DNA of 9,568 bases from Nitrosomonadales bacterium (GCA_009885185.1 VFLF01000530.1:1-9568); one strand, 5' to 3'; positions 1-7,402 are shown, numbered from the stretch's first letter. The notes: generated by a model from the letters alone, not told the origin. A program made the numbers and translations.

Positions 1-421
1 CCAATTGATCGCGAACGTCCTTGAAGGCAGCCCATTGCTCGTTGGCACCAAACAGCAACACCTTGCAACCCGAATCGTTGAGGATATAGGCCACGTTGTC
101 AGGACGATCCTGCGTGTAGAGCGGAACCACCACCAGCCCCAACCCCAGCGCCGCCTGATCAAAGATCACCCACTCAGGCGAGTTGCGCAGCATCACGGCC
201 ACGCGGTCGCCCGCCTTCAGGCCATCCTTGGTCAATGCTGCCTGCCAGCGCGCCACCTGATGATCGATTTGCGCCCATGTGTAATCGCGCCAGTTCTGGT
301 GTTCCTGATTGTAATCGCGATAGGCGATCCCTTCGGGAGTACGCTTCACGCGCTCGCGAAACAGTCCGTCGAGGGTCCCCGCAGCTTCGACTGAAATCAC
401 ATGTTCCATGGCATTGGACAT
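1..421 (-). CDS. Long-chain acyl-CoA ligase (AMP-binding), N-terminal part, cut by window edge
   Basis: The first 140 residues of an AMP-dependent acyl-CoA synthetase are visible; the reading frame stays open to base 1. The protein would activate fatty or related carboxylic acids to acyl-CoA through an acyl-adenylate, the entry step of beta-oxidation, in the cytoplasm or at the inner membrane. The N-terminal part matches the FAA1/FadD15-like class: an early 'DGLFRERVKRTPEGIAYR' segment, then 'GDRVAVMLRNSPEW' near residues 65-80, 'LGLVVVPLYT' near 87-97 and 'VAYILNDSGCKVLL' near 103-117. The AMP-binding P-loop and the adenylation motifs would lie beyond the window. The start is the ATG at 421-419, with a good AGGAGG just upstream (CAGGAGGCCACC-ATG); a second ATG four codons in has a poorer site. 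It lies 48 bp after the SDR gene stop in the same direction, so probably the same transcript. Chain-length preference cannot be judged. Confidence 0.9.
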   Translation of the reverse strand, partial: MSNAMEHVISVEAAGTLDGLFRERVKRTPEGIAYRDYNQEHQNWRDYTWAQIDHQVARWQAALTKDGLKAGDRVAVMLRNSPEWVIFDQAALGLGLVVVPLYTQDRPDNVAYILNDSGCKVLLFGANEQWAAFKDVRDQL

Positions 422-469
422 GGTGGCCTCCTGTATCTTTAGAATGGTGGACTTGAACTCTTATCGGTC

Positions 470-1303
470 TTATTCCAGGAAAAGATCAGTATACAACTTC
501 GCTCCCGGCGTCATCGCATAAGGCTCGAAATCGGTCACGCCCTCCTCTCGCAGCAGCGTTTCGTCGATGTAAAAATTGCCGGTGGCGGCACGGCTTTCGC
601 GCTGCAAGATAACGTGGGCGGCATCGGCCATGATCGCCGGTTTGCGGCTGGCTTTGAGTATGGCTTCGGGAAAATGCACCGCGATGGCCGCTGTCGCGAT
701 GGTGGTGCGCGGCCACAACGAATTGACCGCAATACCGTCCCCGCGAAACTCTTCCGCCATGCCCAGCGTGCACATGCTCATGCCGAATTTGCTCATGGTG
801 TACGCCACATGATCCTTGAACCATTTTGGCTTCATCGACAGCGGGGGCGACAAGCTTAGAATGTGCGGATTCCTGCCCGCTTTGGCCGATGTCACCAGGT
901 GCGGTAGGCATGCCTGCGCGCACGCAAACGTGCCACGTGCATTCACCCCCATCATCAGATCGTAGCGCCTCATGGGCGTCGCGGCGGTGCCGGTCAGCAT
1001 GATCGCGCTGGCATTGTTCACCAGAAAATCAATGCCGCCGAATACGCGCACTGACTCGTTGACGGCGGCAGCAATCGCATTTTCATCGCGCACATCGAGT
1101 TGCAGTGCCAGCGCCTTGCCGCCGGCGGCCTCTACCTCGGCGGCGACGCTGTGGATGGTGCCCGGTAGACTGGCGTGCGGCTCAGCGGTTTTCGCCGTCA
1201 CCACGATGTTGGCGCCATCGCGCGCGCAGCGCAGAGCGATTTCGCGCCCAATGCCGCGGCTCGCGCCAGTGATGAACAGCGTCTTGCTTTTCAAGCTTGA
1301 CAT
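470..1303 (-). CDS. Short-chain dehydrogenase/reductase, HSDL2-like
   Basis: A 277-residue single-domain SDR oxidoreductase. The Rossmann glycine motif TGASRGIG is at residues 12-19, the DV cofactor-ring pair at 70-71, NNAS at 96-99, the active-site Asn at about 121, a catalytic Ser at about 152 in 'LSLSPPL', and the YxxxK pair at Tyr168/Lys172 (YTMSK). Segments such as 'AKTAEPHASLPGTI', 'GGKALALQLDVRDE' and 'WPRTTIATAAI' closely resemble human HSDL2 and its bacterial relatives. This version lacks the SCP2 lipid-carrier domain found at the C-terminus of animal HSDL2. Those proteins are associated with lipid metabolism but their exact substrate is poorly defined. Here it may act on a 3-hydroxyacyl- or branched acyl intermediate, which is inference from the neighbouring ligase, crotonase and FadE. 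The ATG start has GAGGAG upstream (AGAGGAGAGTTC-ATG). It lies 42 bp downstream of the crotonase gene, so it is likely co-transcribed. All catalytic residues are present. Confidence 0.9.
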   Translation of the reverse strand: MSSLKSKTLFITGASRGIGREIALRCARDGANIVVTAKTAEPHASLPGTIHSVAAEVEAAGGKALALQLDVRDENAIAAAVNESVRVFGGIDFLVNNASAIMLTGTAATPMRRYDLMMGVNARGTFACAQACLPHLVTSAKAGRNPHILSLSPPLSMKPKWFKDHVAYTMSKFGMSMCTLGMAEEFRGDGIAVNSLWPRTTIATAAIAVHFPEAILKASRKPAIMADAAHVILQRESRAATGNFYIDETLLREEGVTDFEPYAMTPGAKLYTDLFLE

Positions 1304-1345
1304 GAACTCTCCTCTAAGCCTGCGTGATCCGGTCGCAAGAACCGC

Positions 1346-2143
1346 TTAACTCTGTTTAAACACCGCCTTGCGCTTTTCCACGAACGCCGTCACACCCTCG
1401 GCAAAATCCGCATGCGCCGAACAGCGCGCGAATGCACGCGCCTCGGCATCGAGGTGCTCCGCCAATAGTTGTATTTGCGACGCGTTGACCAGCGCCTTGG
1501 TTTCGGCATACGCCGTCGCCGGCCCCATCGCCATGCGTTGCGCCAGCTTTTGCGTGACGGCACCCAACTCGGCACCCGAAACCACGCGATTGATCACGCC
1601 CAGCGCCTGCAACGATGCGGCATCGCACGCATCCGCCAGCAACAGCATCTCCATCGCTTTCTGATAACCGGCCAATCGCGGCAAAAACCAGCTCGCGCCG
1701 CCGTCCGGGCTGGTGGCGAGGCGGCTGTAAGCCATGTTGAATTGCGTGCCTTCGGCGGCAATCACCAGATCGCACGCCATCATGATGCTCATGCCCGCGC
1801 CCGCCACCGCGCCATGCACGCTGGCGATCACCGGCTTGGGCGCGCGCCGCAGTGCGAGCACGCCGCGATGCAATTCGCCCGCAAGCCCCACCACCTCGCT
1901 GGAGAAATTCGCCAGGTTTTCCTTGAACGATGCCACATCGCCGCCGGCAAGAAACGCCGGCCCCGCGCCGCGCAGCACCACCACGCGCGCTTGCGTGTCC
2001 TGTTCCGCGCGTTCACACGCGGCGCGAAATGCCACGATGGAATCTGGATCCAGCGCATTCATCACCTGCGGACGATTAAAGGTGATGGTGGCAATGCGGT
2101 CTGCCACGGCATACAACACAGAATCACTCGCCGGTGCGCTCAT
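1346..2143 (-). CDS. Enoyl-CoA hydratase/isomerase family protein (crotonase fold)
   Basis: A 265-residue crotonase-superfamily protein, the usual length. Family landmarks are 'ITFNRPQVMNALD' at about 20-32, the first oxyanion-hole segment 'FLAGGDVASF' at 64-73, and the second 'HGAVAGAGM' at 110-118. The two acidic residues that define true hydratases are not in place: the usual Glu after the GGG(x)E position reads Met118, and the second Glu region reads 'MAYSRLATSPDGGASWFLPRL'. Asp147 in 'SPDGG' is the only obvious acid. That pattern resembles PaaG-type and dienoyl-CoA isomerases more than classical enoyl-CoA hydratase, so a double-bond isomerase role is plausible but not shown. It probably acts on acyl-CoA intermediates produced by the FadE encoded just upstream. 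No clear ribosome binding site precedes ATG 2143; the start is 8 nt past the fadE stop, so translation is probably coupled. A 12-bp tandem duplication sits on this junction. Confidence 0.9.
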   Translation of the reverse strand: MSAPASDSVLYAVADRIATITFNRPQVMNALDPDSIVAFRAACERAEQDTQARVVVLRGAGPAFLAGGDVASFKENLANFSSEVVGLAGELHRGVLALRRAPKPVIASVHGAVAGAGMSIMMACDLVIAAEGTQFNMAYSRLATSPDGGASWFLPRLAGYQKAMEMLLLADACDAASLQALGVINRVVSGAELGAVTQKLAQRMAMGPATAYAETKALVNASQIQLLAEHLDAEARAFARCSAHADFAEGVTAFVEKRKAVFKQS

Positions 2144-2159
2144 TTACGCGCTCATTTAC
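2136..2159. repeat. 12-bp tandem duplication at the fadE/crotonase junction
   Basis: GCGCTCATTTAC occurs twice head to tail (2136-2147 and 2148-2159). Read on the minus strand, GTAAATGAGCGC is doubled across the end of fadE and the start of the crotonase gene. The distal copy contains the fadE stop TGA overlapping an ATG (ATGA); the proximal copy contains the crotonase ATG. Between them lies a three-codon ORF, ATG-AGC-GCG-TAA, in frame with the crotonase start. Removing one copy gives a standard 4-bp ATGA overlap of the two genes. Confidence 0.95.
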
Positions 2160-4632
2160 GTAACAACGCTTCGAAGCTCACCGCTTGCGTGGTCTGAAAC
2201 AGCTCGCTGCGGCCAAAATCCTTGGGGAAATCGTCGACCATGATGGCCCTGCGCCGCAGCGCCTTGGCACGCGCCAGCGTCTCCGCTTCCGCCTGCGTGA
2301 TCACGCCCTTGGCGATGGCGTCAGCGGCAACCATGTCGGCAAACTCGCCGCTGATCGTGCCCGCGCGTTTTGCGGCGCGCAGTTTCGCTTCCACAGGCTC
2401 CGCCGCGATCACCGCGATCAGGGCGGCGTCAACGACCGTCACCGGATCGTTCTCGTCCGCGGGAATGCACATGCCCTGCGTCAGTCGGTCGCGCGCGGGC
2501 CCCGGCGTCATCAGCAGCCCCACTACCTGACTGCCCAGCTTGTCGGCAGGCGCGTCAAACACGCGTCCCCACGGAAAAATGCTCACGCGCAGCCCCCAAG
2601 CCACCAGCCGGTGCGGCAGATTTTCAAACAAGCCGTAGAACGCCTCCTGCGCGCGGTACAGCGCATCCTGCATCGCCCAGTGCATGAACGGCAAATCGTC
2701 CTGCGGACGGCCGTCGTCCTCATAACGTTTCAACACGCATGACGCCAGATAAAGCTGGCTCAGGATGTCACCGAGCCGTGCCGACAGGCGTTCGCGAAAC
2801 TTGAGCGATCCGCCGAGCACGAACATCGATACATCCGACGCCCATGCAAACGCGCTCGACAGCCGTGTCAGGTCACGATAATACTGCCGCGTATGCCTGT
2901 CGCCGGGTGCGGCGACCAAGCGCGCGCAGGTCAGTCCCATCCACGACGCGCGCGCCTTGTTGGATATCGTAAACGCCACGTGCCCAAAGAACGCCGCGTC
3001 GAAATCCTTTAATGCCTTCGCGTCGTCGGTCTCGTGCGTCGCCTCCATTTCCTTCAACACATACGGGTGGCCGCGTATGGCGCCCTGGCCAAAAATAATC
3101 ATCGAACGCGTCAGGATGTTTGCGCCCTCGACGGTGATCGCGATCGGTATCTGCTGATAGGCGCGGCCGAGGTAATTGCTCGGCCCCATGCAGATGCCCT
3201 TGCCGCCATGGACATCCATCGCGTCGTTCATCACCTGTCGGCCACGCTCGGTCAGGTGATATTTCACGATGGCGGAAATCACCGAAGGCTTTTCACCCAA
3301 ATCAATGGCGCCTGCCGTCATGGTGCGCGCGGCATCCATCAAATACAGATTGCCGCCGATACGCGCCATCGCTTCCTCCACGCCCTCGAAGCGCCCGATG
3401 GAAATATTGAATTGCGTGCGCACGCGACCGTAGCCCCCGGTGGTTCGCGCCGCCAGCTTGGACATGCCCACCGAATTCGCCGGCAGCGAAATCGAACGCC
3501 CCGCCGCCAGGCAATTCATCAGCATCTTCCAGCCTTGACCCACATAATCCACGCCGCCGATCACATAATCCATCGGCACAAACACATCCTTACCCCAGTT
3601 CGGCCCGTTCATGAACGCGCCGTTCAGCGGAAAATGCCGCCGCCCGATGTTCACTCCCGGCGTATCGGTGGGGATCAGGCCCAGCGTGATGCCGCGATCT
3701 TCTTCCGGACCCAGAATATGATCCGGGTCATACAGCCGGAACGCTAGCCCCAGCAACGTGGCAATCGGCCCCAGCGTGATGTAGCGCTTCTCCCACGTCA
3801 GGCGCATGCCCAGCACCTCTTTGCCCTGCCACTCCCCCTTGCACACGATGCCGAAATCCGGAATGCCGCCCGCGTCCGAACCGGCCTCCGGGCTGGTCAG
3901 CGCAAAGCACGGCATCTCCAAGCCCTTGGCCAGACGCGGCAGGTAGTAATCCTTTTGCGCCTGGGTGCCGTAATGCAGCAGCAGTTCCGCCGGCCCCAGC
4001 GAGTTGGGCACCATCACCGACACCGCCGTCGTGCCGCTGCGCGTGGTGAGTTTCACGATCACTGCCGAGTGCATCAGCGCCGAGAACCCCTTGCCGCCAT
4101 ACTCCTTGGGGATAATCATCCCCAGAAAACCCTGATCCTTGATGAACTTCCAAGCCTGCGGCGGCAGATCGTGCAATTCATTGGTGATCTCCCATTCGTT
4201 CACCAACTCGCACAGTTGTTCGACCGGCCCATCGAGAAAAGCCTGCTCTTCGGCGCTTAACGTCGGCTTGGGATAGGCATGCAATATTTGCCAGTCGGGT
4301 TTGCCACTGAACAACTCGCCGTCCCACCACACCGTGCCGGCGTCCAGCGCTTCTTTTTCGGTGGAGGACATCTGCGGCAAAATCTTGCGGAACAAACCGA
4401 GCAGCGGCGCACCCAGCACTGCGCGGCGTATCGGGCCGGGATTGAACACGAGCGCAAGGATGGCGAAAATAATACACGCCAGCGTCAACACAATCGGCGT
4501 CACGCAACCGCTATAGGCGAGTGCGGCCAATCCCGCGACAACCGCGATGGTCCACACCCACGCCGGCACGCGGTGGTACGCAAAGGCCCAACCCACTGCG
4601 ATGACACCACCAACTACCATGAGCGTTTGCAT
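2152..4632 (-). CDS. fadE: Membrane-associated acyl-CoA dehydrogenase FadE
   Basis: An 826-residue protein, close to E. coli FadE (814). FadE catalyses the first, FAD-dependent step of beta-oxidation, acyl-CoA to trans-2-enoyl-CoA, passing electrons to ETF or the respiratory chain. The N-terminus has two or three hydrophobic segments (about 4-18, 24-40 and 45-63), consistent with inner-membrane attachment. The dehydrogenase core follows: 'LGMIIPKEYGGKGF' at about 170-183, the FAD/substrate segment 'CFALTSPEAGSDAG' at 242-255, 'HGGKGICMGPSNYLGRAYQ' near 475-493, and 'TVEGANILTRS' at 500-510, where Glu502 is the expected catalytic base. The last 250 or so residues form the FadE-specific C-terminal region. 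The start is ATG 4632 with a modest AGGCGG upstream. The 70-bp leader is strikingly AT-rich and carries a 30-bp element repeated before the aldolase gene. The crotonase gene follows after 8 nt, so the two are probably translationally coupled. Confidence 0.95.
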   Translation of the reverse strand: MQTLMVVGGVIAVGWAFAYHRVPAWVWTIAVVAGLAALAYSGCVTPIVLTLACIIFAILALVFNPGPIRRAVLGAPLLGLFRKILPQMSSTEKEALDAGTVWWDGELFSGKPDWQILHAYPKPTLSAEEQAFLDGPVEQLCELVNEWEITNELHDLPPQAWKFIKDQGFLGMIIPKEYGGKGFSALMHSAVIVKLTTRSGTTAVSVMVPNSLGPAELLLHYGTQAQKDYYLPRLAKGLEMPCFALTSPEAGSDAGGIPDFGIVCKGEWQGKEVLGMRLTWEKRYITLGPIATLLGLAFRLYDPDHILGPEEDRGITLGLIPTDTPGVNIGRRHFPLNGAFMNGPNWGKDVFVPMDYVIGGVDYVGQGWKMLMNCLAAGRSISLPANSVGMSKLAARTTGGYGRVRTQFNISIGRFEGVEEAMARIGGNLYLMDAARTMTAGAIDLGEKPSVISAIVKYHLTERGRQVMNDAMDVHGGKGICMGPSNYLGRAYQQIPIAITVEGANILTRSMIIFGQGAIRGHPYVLKEMEATHETDDAKALKDFDAAFFGHVAFTISNKARASWMGLTCARLVAAPGDRHTRQYYRDLTRLSSAFAWASDVSMFVLGGSLKFRERLSARLGDILSQLYLASCVLKRYEDDGRPQDDLPFMHWAMQDALYRAQEAFYGLFENLPHRLVAWGLRVSIFPWGRVFDAPADKLGSQVVGLLMTPGPARDRLTQGMCIPADENDPVTVVDAALIAVIAAEPVEAKLRAAKRAGTISGEFADMVAADAIAKGVITQAEAETLARAKALRRRAIMVDDFPKDFGRSELFQTTQAVSFEALLRK

Positions 4633-4652
4633 AAGCGCCGCCTAATATTATG

Positions 4653-4681
4653 CTTAAATACTCAATAAAAACAAATACTTA
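4653..4681 (-). promoter_or_regulatory. AT-rich direct repeat, copy A, in the fadE leader
   Basis: TCAATAAAAACAAATACTTA (4662-4681, plus-strand reading) is exactly repeated at 5519-5538, and the similarity extends through a flanking CTTAAAT (4653-4659 versus 5509-5515) with one small indel. Both copies lie just upstream of a minus-strand start codon, here 29 nt before fadE (core to ATG). Read on the minus strand, this copy offers a weak promoter-like pair, TTGTTT then 16 nt then CATAAT. The element stands out against the GC-rich surroundings. A role as promoter or operator is inference. Confidence 0.45.
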
Positions 4682-4702
4682 AAAAACAACCCTACCCGGC
4701 CA

Positions 4703-5500
4703 TCACACCGAGTGCAGCCCGCGTATCGCCTTCACCCGCGCCGTGCCCGCCGCGATCATCAGCGCCCACTCGTTGCCCGCCGACATGAAACGCGCGCCGA
4801 GCTTGATCGCGTATTCGTAATTCGCGGTATCCGCGCCGGCCAGACCGCCGATGCCGGGAATCTTACCGTGCTTGTGGCACGCAGCGACGATGCGTTCGAA
4901 CGCGGCCTTCACCTTGGGGTGCGTCGTCTCACCGGGCACACCCAGATCGGACGACAAGTCGCTGCTGCCGATATGCAGCACATCCACGCCCTGCACGGCG
5001 GCGATGGCGTCAACCTGTTCCAGCGCAGCGACACTTTCAATCATGATGATGAGCAGCGTGTTGTCGTTGAGTATCCGGCGCGCCTCCACTGTCGGCACCG
5101 GGCGATAACCAAAATGCGGGAAGCTGGACGTGCCCGAACGACGGCCTATCGGCGCGTACTTGCAGGCCGCCACCGCCGCGCGCGCATCGTCGGCATTCGC
5201 GCAATCGGGCACCACGATGCCCAGCGCGCCAGCATCCAGCATGCGCAGCGCCAAACCGTAATCGCGATCGGGGATGCGCACCAGCGGCGTCACCCCCGCG
5301 CCGAGTGCCGCCACGCACATCTGCGCCACGTCGTTCTCCGGCAGCGGACTGTGCTGCAGGTCAAAGTACAGCGCGTCAAAGCCGCACGCGCCGGCGGCCA
5401 GTGCGATATCCACGGTGCGCGCGTGGCGAATCATCAACGCAAGGCCAAGGTCGCCGCGTTTCAGGCGTGCGGCCAGCGGGTTAGCCAGTGTGGCGGGCAT
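4703..5500 (-). CDS. HpcH/HpaI-family aldolase / citrate-lyase-like protein
   Basis: A 265-residue TIM-barrel protein of the class II HpcH/HpaI aldolase family, of typical length. These are metal-dependent enzymes that cleave hydroxy-oxo acids (for example 4-hydroxy-2-oxoheptanedioate in the homoprotocatechuate pathway) to pyruvate plus an aldehyde. Expected active-site positions are present: Asp47 and the catalytic-base-like His50 in 'YFDLQHSPL', Arg75 in 'LVRIPD', the metal ligand Glu155 in 'IIMIESVAAL', and the metal ligand Asp181 in 'IGSSDLSSDLG'. The sequence is not specific enough to name the substrate; related annotations include 2,4-dihydroxyhept-2-ene-1,7-dioate aldolase and 2-dehydro-3-deoxyglucarate aldolase. 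The start has a good AAGGA seven bases from ATG 5500. It sits between two acyl-CoA dehydrogenase genes, an unusual place for this family, and is bracketed by a direct repeat. I see no hairpin terminator between it and fadE, so fadE may be partly co-transcribed. Confidence 0.88.
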   Translation of the reverse strand: MPATLANPLAARLKRGDLGLALMIRHARTVDIALAAGACGFDALYFDLQHSPLPENDVAQMCVAALGAGVTPLVRIPDRDYGLALRMLDAGALGIVVPDCANADDARAAVAACKYAPIGRRSGTSSFPHFGYRPVPTVEARRILNDNTLLIIMIESVAALEQVDAIAAVQGVDVLHIGSSDLSSDLGVPGETTHPKVKAAFERIVAACHKHGKIPGIGGLAGADTANYEYAIKLGARFMSAGNEWALMIAAGTARVKAIRGLHSV

Positions 5501-5508
5501 GGGGTATC

Positions 5509-5538
5509 CTTAAATTATTCAATAAAAACAAATACTTA
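5509..5538 (-). promoter_or_regulatory. AT-rich direct repeat, copy B, in the aldolase leader
   Basis: This is the second copy of the element described in the fadE leader, with an identical 20-bp core at 5519-5538. It ends about 9 nt before the aldolase ATG and merges with its AAGGA ribosome binding site. The rest of the 68-bp gap to the acyl-CoA dehydrogenase stop is also AT-rich and holds a TATAAA (minus strand, 5546-5541) without a convincing -35 partner. Function is inferred from position and repetition only. Confidence 0.45.
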
Positions 5539-5568
5539 CATTTATACTGTCATGTGCAATCATGATCA

Positions 5569-7353
5569 TCAAAACTGCGATTCTGCCAGCGCCATCACGC
5601 TATCGGCGCCGCTGACTACGGTTTGTTTGAACGCCGCCGCCTGCGGCAAAATGTGTTCGCCATAAAAGCGCGCGGTGGCGAGCTTGGCCTCCAGAAACGC
5701 CGTGTCCGCGCCGGACGAACCGCGCTTGCGTTGCGCCACGTCCGCCGCTCGCGCCATCATCCAGCCGCCGCCCACCGTGCCAAACAGTTTGAGATACGGT
5801 ACCGCCACGGCAAACACCGCGTTGGGGTTCGTCTGAAAATTTTCAACGATCCAGCGCGTGGCTTCTTCGAGTGCATCGATGCTGCTGCCTAGCGAGCGGC
5901 CGATATCCGCCAGATCGCCGGATGACAACGCCGCCGCCGTCTTGCGCATTTCCGCGATCACCGCCAGCGCCGTGGCGCCCTTTTCATAACCCACCTTGCG
6001 TCCCACCAGATCGTTCGCCTGTATGCCGGTGGTGCCTTCGTAAATGGTGGTGATGCGCGCATCGCGCAAATATTGCGCCGCGCCGGTTTCCTCGACAAAG
6101 CCCATGCCGCCGTGGATCTGCACGCCGGTGGAAGCAATCTCCACGCACTGCTCGGTACACCACGCCTTGACCACCGGGATCAGCAAATCAATCAGCGCCT
6201 GATGGCGGCGCTTTTCGGCGGCGTCGGGGTGGTGTTTGGATTTGTCGAGCGTGGCGGCGGCGTAATACGCCAGCGCGCGCATGGCTTCGATCTGCGATTT
6301 CATGCTCATCAGCATGCGCCGCACGTCGGGGTGATGAATGATGGTCACGCGGTCGCCGCTGCGCTGGCCGACTTCGCGCCCCTGCACGCGCGTCTTGGCG
6401 TAGTCGAGCGCGTGCTGATACGCACGCTCCGCCACCGCCACGCCTTCCAGCCCCACGGCGAGGCGCGCGTGGTTCATCATGGTGAACATGTATCCCAGTC
6501 CGCGATGGGCTTCGCCCACGAGATAGCCCACCGCCCCGCCCGCGTCGCCATACTGCATCACGCAGGTGGGGCTGGCATGGATGCCGAGCTTGTGTTCAAT
6601 CGACACGCACTTCACGTCATTACGTACACCCGGCGTGCCGTCCGCGTTGGGCAAAAATTTGGGCACCACAAACAGCGAGATGCCTTTCACGCCTTCGGGC
6701 GCATCGGGCAGGCGCGCCAGCACCAGATGCACGATGTTATCCGCCATATCGTGCTCGCCCCAGGTGATGAATATCTTGGTGCCGCTGATTTTGTAGTGAT
6801 CTCCGGCGGGCACGGCGCGTGCGCGTATCGCCGCGAGATCAGACCCCGCCTGCGGCTCGGTCAAATTCATGGTGCCGCTCCACTCGCCCGAATTCAGCTT
6901 GGGCAAATAATGTTGCAACTGCTCGGCGGACGCATGATGCGCCAAGGCCTCCATTACGCCCGAGGTCAGCATCGGACACAGGCAGAACGCCATGTTGCTG
7001 CTGTTCCACATCTCCTGCACCGGATTCGACACCAGATGCGGCAGGCCCTGCCCGCCGTACTGCGTCAGGCCGCCAAGACCGTTCCAGCCCGCTGCGGTAA
7101 ATTGCTGGTATGCCGCCTTGAAGCCTGCGGGTGAAGTCACCACGTGATTGGCGAGCTTGGCGCCTTCCTTGTCGCCGGTGCGGTTGAGCGGCTCCAGCAC
7201 CTCCTGCGCGAACTTCGCCGCCTCGCCCAGTACCGCCTCGATCAGATCGGCGTTCACTTCCTCGCAGCCGGGCAGTTGGGCCACCTCGTCCAACCCCGCC
7301 AGCTCGTTAATCACGAACAGCATGTCTTTCAGCGGCGCAACGTAGGACGACAT
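5569..7353 (-). CDS. Acyl-CoA dehydrogenase with C-terminal extension (DmdC/FadE-like)
   Basis: A 594-residue flavoprotein dehydrogenase that would oxidise an acyl-CoA to the 2-enoyl-CoA and reduce ETF; etfA lies about 1.8 kb upstream. Landmarks from the chosen start are the N-terminal family segment 'YVAPLKDMLFVINELAGL' at 4-21, 'LTQYGGQGLP' at 96-105, the FAD motif 'NLTEPQAGSD' at 163-172, 'GTKIFITWGEHD' at 191-202, 'IHGGMGFVEE' at 413-422 and 'TTIYEGTTGIQANDLVGRK' at 435-453, with Glu439 the expected catalytic base. Residues 460-594 form the extra C-terminal domain seen in 3-methylmercaptopropionyl-CoA dehydrogenase and relatives. It lacks the membrane segments of the FadE encoded downstream. 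The start is ATG 7353, preceded by GGAG at 7-nt spacing, and gives the usual 'MSSYVAPLKDML' beginning; a 16-codon upstream extension from a GTG runs through a terminator hairpin and is not credible. Substrate is unknown; the family covers medium-chain, branched and thioether acyl-CoAs. Confidence 0.93.
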   Translation of the reverse strand: MSSYVAPLKDMLFVINELAGLDEVAQLPGCEEVNADLIEAVLGEAAKFAQEVLEPLNRTGDKEGAKLANHVVTSPAGFKAAYQQFTAAGWNGLGGLTQYGGQGLPHLVSNPVQEMWNSSNMAFCLCPMLTSGVMEALAHHASAEQLQHYLPKLNSGEWSGTMNLTEPQAGSDLAAIRARAVPAGDHYKISGTKIFITWGEHDMADNIVHLVLARLPDAPEGVKGISLFVVPKFLPNADGTPGVRNDVKCVSIEHKLGIHASPTCVMQYGDAGGAVGYLVGEAHRGLGYMFTMMNHARLAVGLEGVAVAERAYQHALDYAKTRVQGREVGQRSGDRVTIIHHPDVRRMLMSMKSQIEAMRALAYYAAATLDKSKHHPDAAEKRRHQALIDLLIPVVKAWCTEQCVEIASTGVQIHGGMGFVEETGAAQYLRDARITTIYEGTTGIQANDLVGRKVGYEKGATALAVIAEMRKTAAALSSGDLADIGRSLGSSIDALEEATRWIVENFQTNPNAVFAVAVPYLKLFGTVGGGWMMARAADVAQRKRGSSGADTAFLEAKLATARFYGEHILPQAAAFKQTVVSGADSVMALAESQF

Positions 7354-7367
7354 GACGAAACTCCATG

Positions 7368-7402
7368 AAAAAAGTGGCGAGGCCCGCGAAGGCCACGCCA
7401 CT
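7368..7402 (-). terminator. Intrinsic terminator after the Bug receptor gene, in the leader of the dehydrogenase gene
   Basis: On the minus strand AGTGGCG pairs with CGCCACT, then a single mismatch, then GGCC with GGCC, closing a 6-nt loop TTCGCG. This is an 11-bp GC-rich stem directly followed by TTTTTT (7373-7368, sharing the last stem T). The other strand lacks a U-tract, so it acts on minus-strand transcription. It lies 43 bp after the Bug gene stop and its U-tract ends 14 nt before ATG 7353, so no promoter for the dehydrogenase can fit fully downstream of it. A smaller hairpin (ACGCA/TGCGT, 7409-7424) lies just before it. Confidence 0.85.

Noticed and set aside
5..394. A plus-strand 129-codon frame at the window start.
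   Set aside because: It is antisense to the acyl-CoA ligase, whose minus-strand frame has a strong ribosome binding site and family motifs.
1315..1345. A small inverted repeat (CGGT/ACCG) between the crotonase and SDR genes as a terminator.
   Set aside because: Only 4 bp of stem and no U-tract on the minus strand.
1469..2243. Long plus-strand open frames (1469-2197 and 1734-2243) opposite the crotonase gene, and similar ones opposite fadE, the aldolase and the dehydrogenase.
   Set aside because: Their translations are His/Arg/Ala-rich low-complexity sequence typical of antisense frames of GC-rich genes, with no recognisable domain, and they cover genes with clear family motifs.
4682..4702. 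The T-run (minus strand) after the aldolase stop as an intrinsic terminator.
   Set aside because: There is a T-tract but no stable GC stem directly before it.
4653..5540. Direct repeats around the aldolase gene as attachment sites or the ends of a mobile element.
   Set aside because: No integrase, transposase, inverted termini or tRNA lies nearby, and the repeats are imperfect beyond 20 bp; placement before start codons fits regulation better.
7354..7401. A 16-codon N-terminal extension of the acyl-CoA dehydrogenase starting at a GTG (7401).
   Set aside because: It reads through the terminator hairpin and U-tract, has no ribosome binding site, and the family begins at MSSYVAPLKDML, which has GGAG in front.
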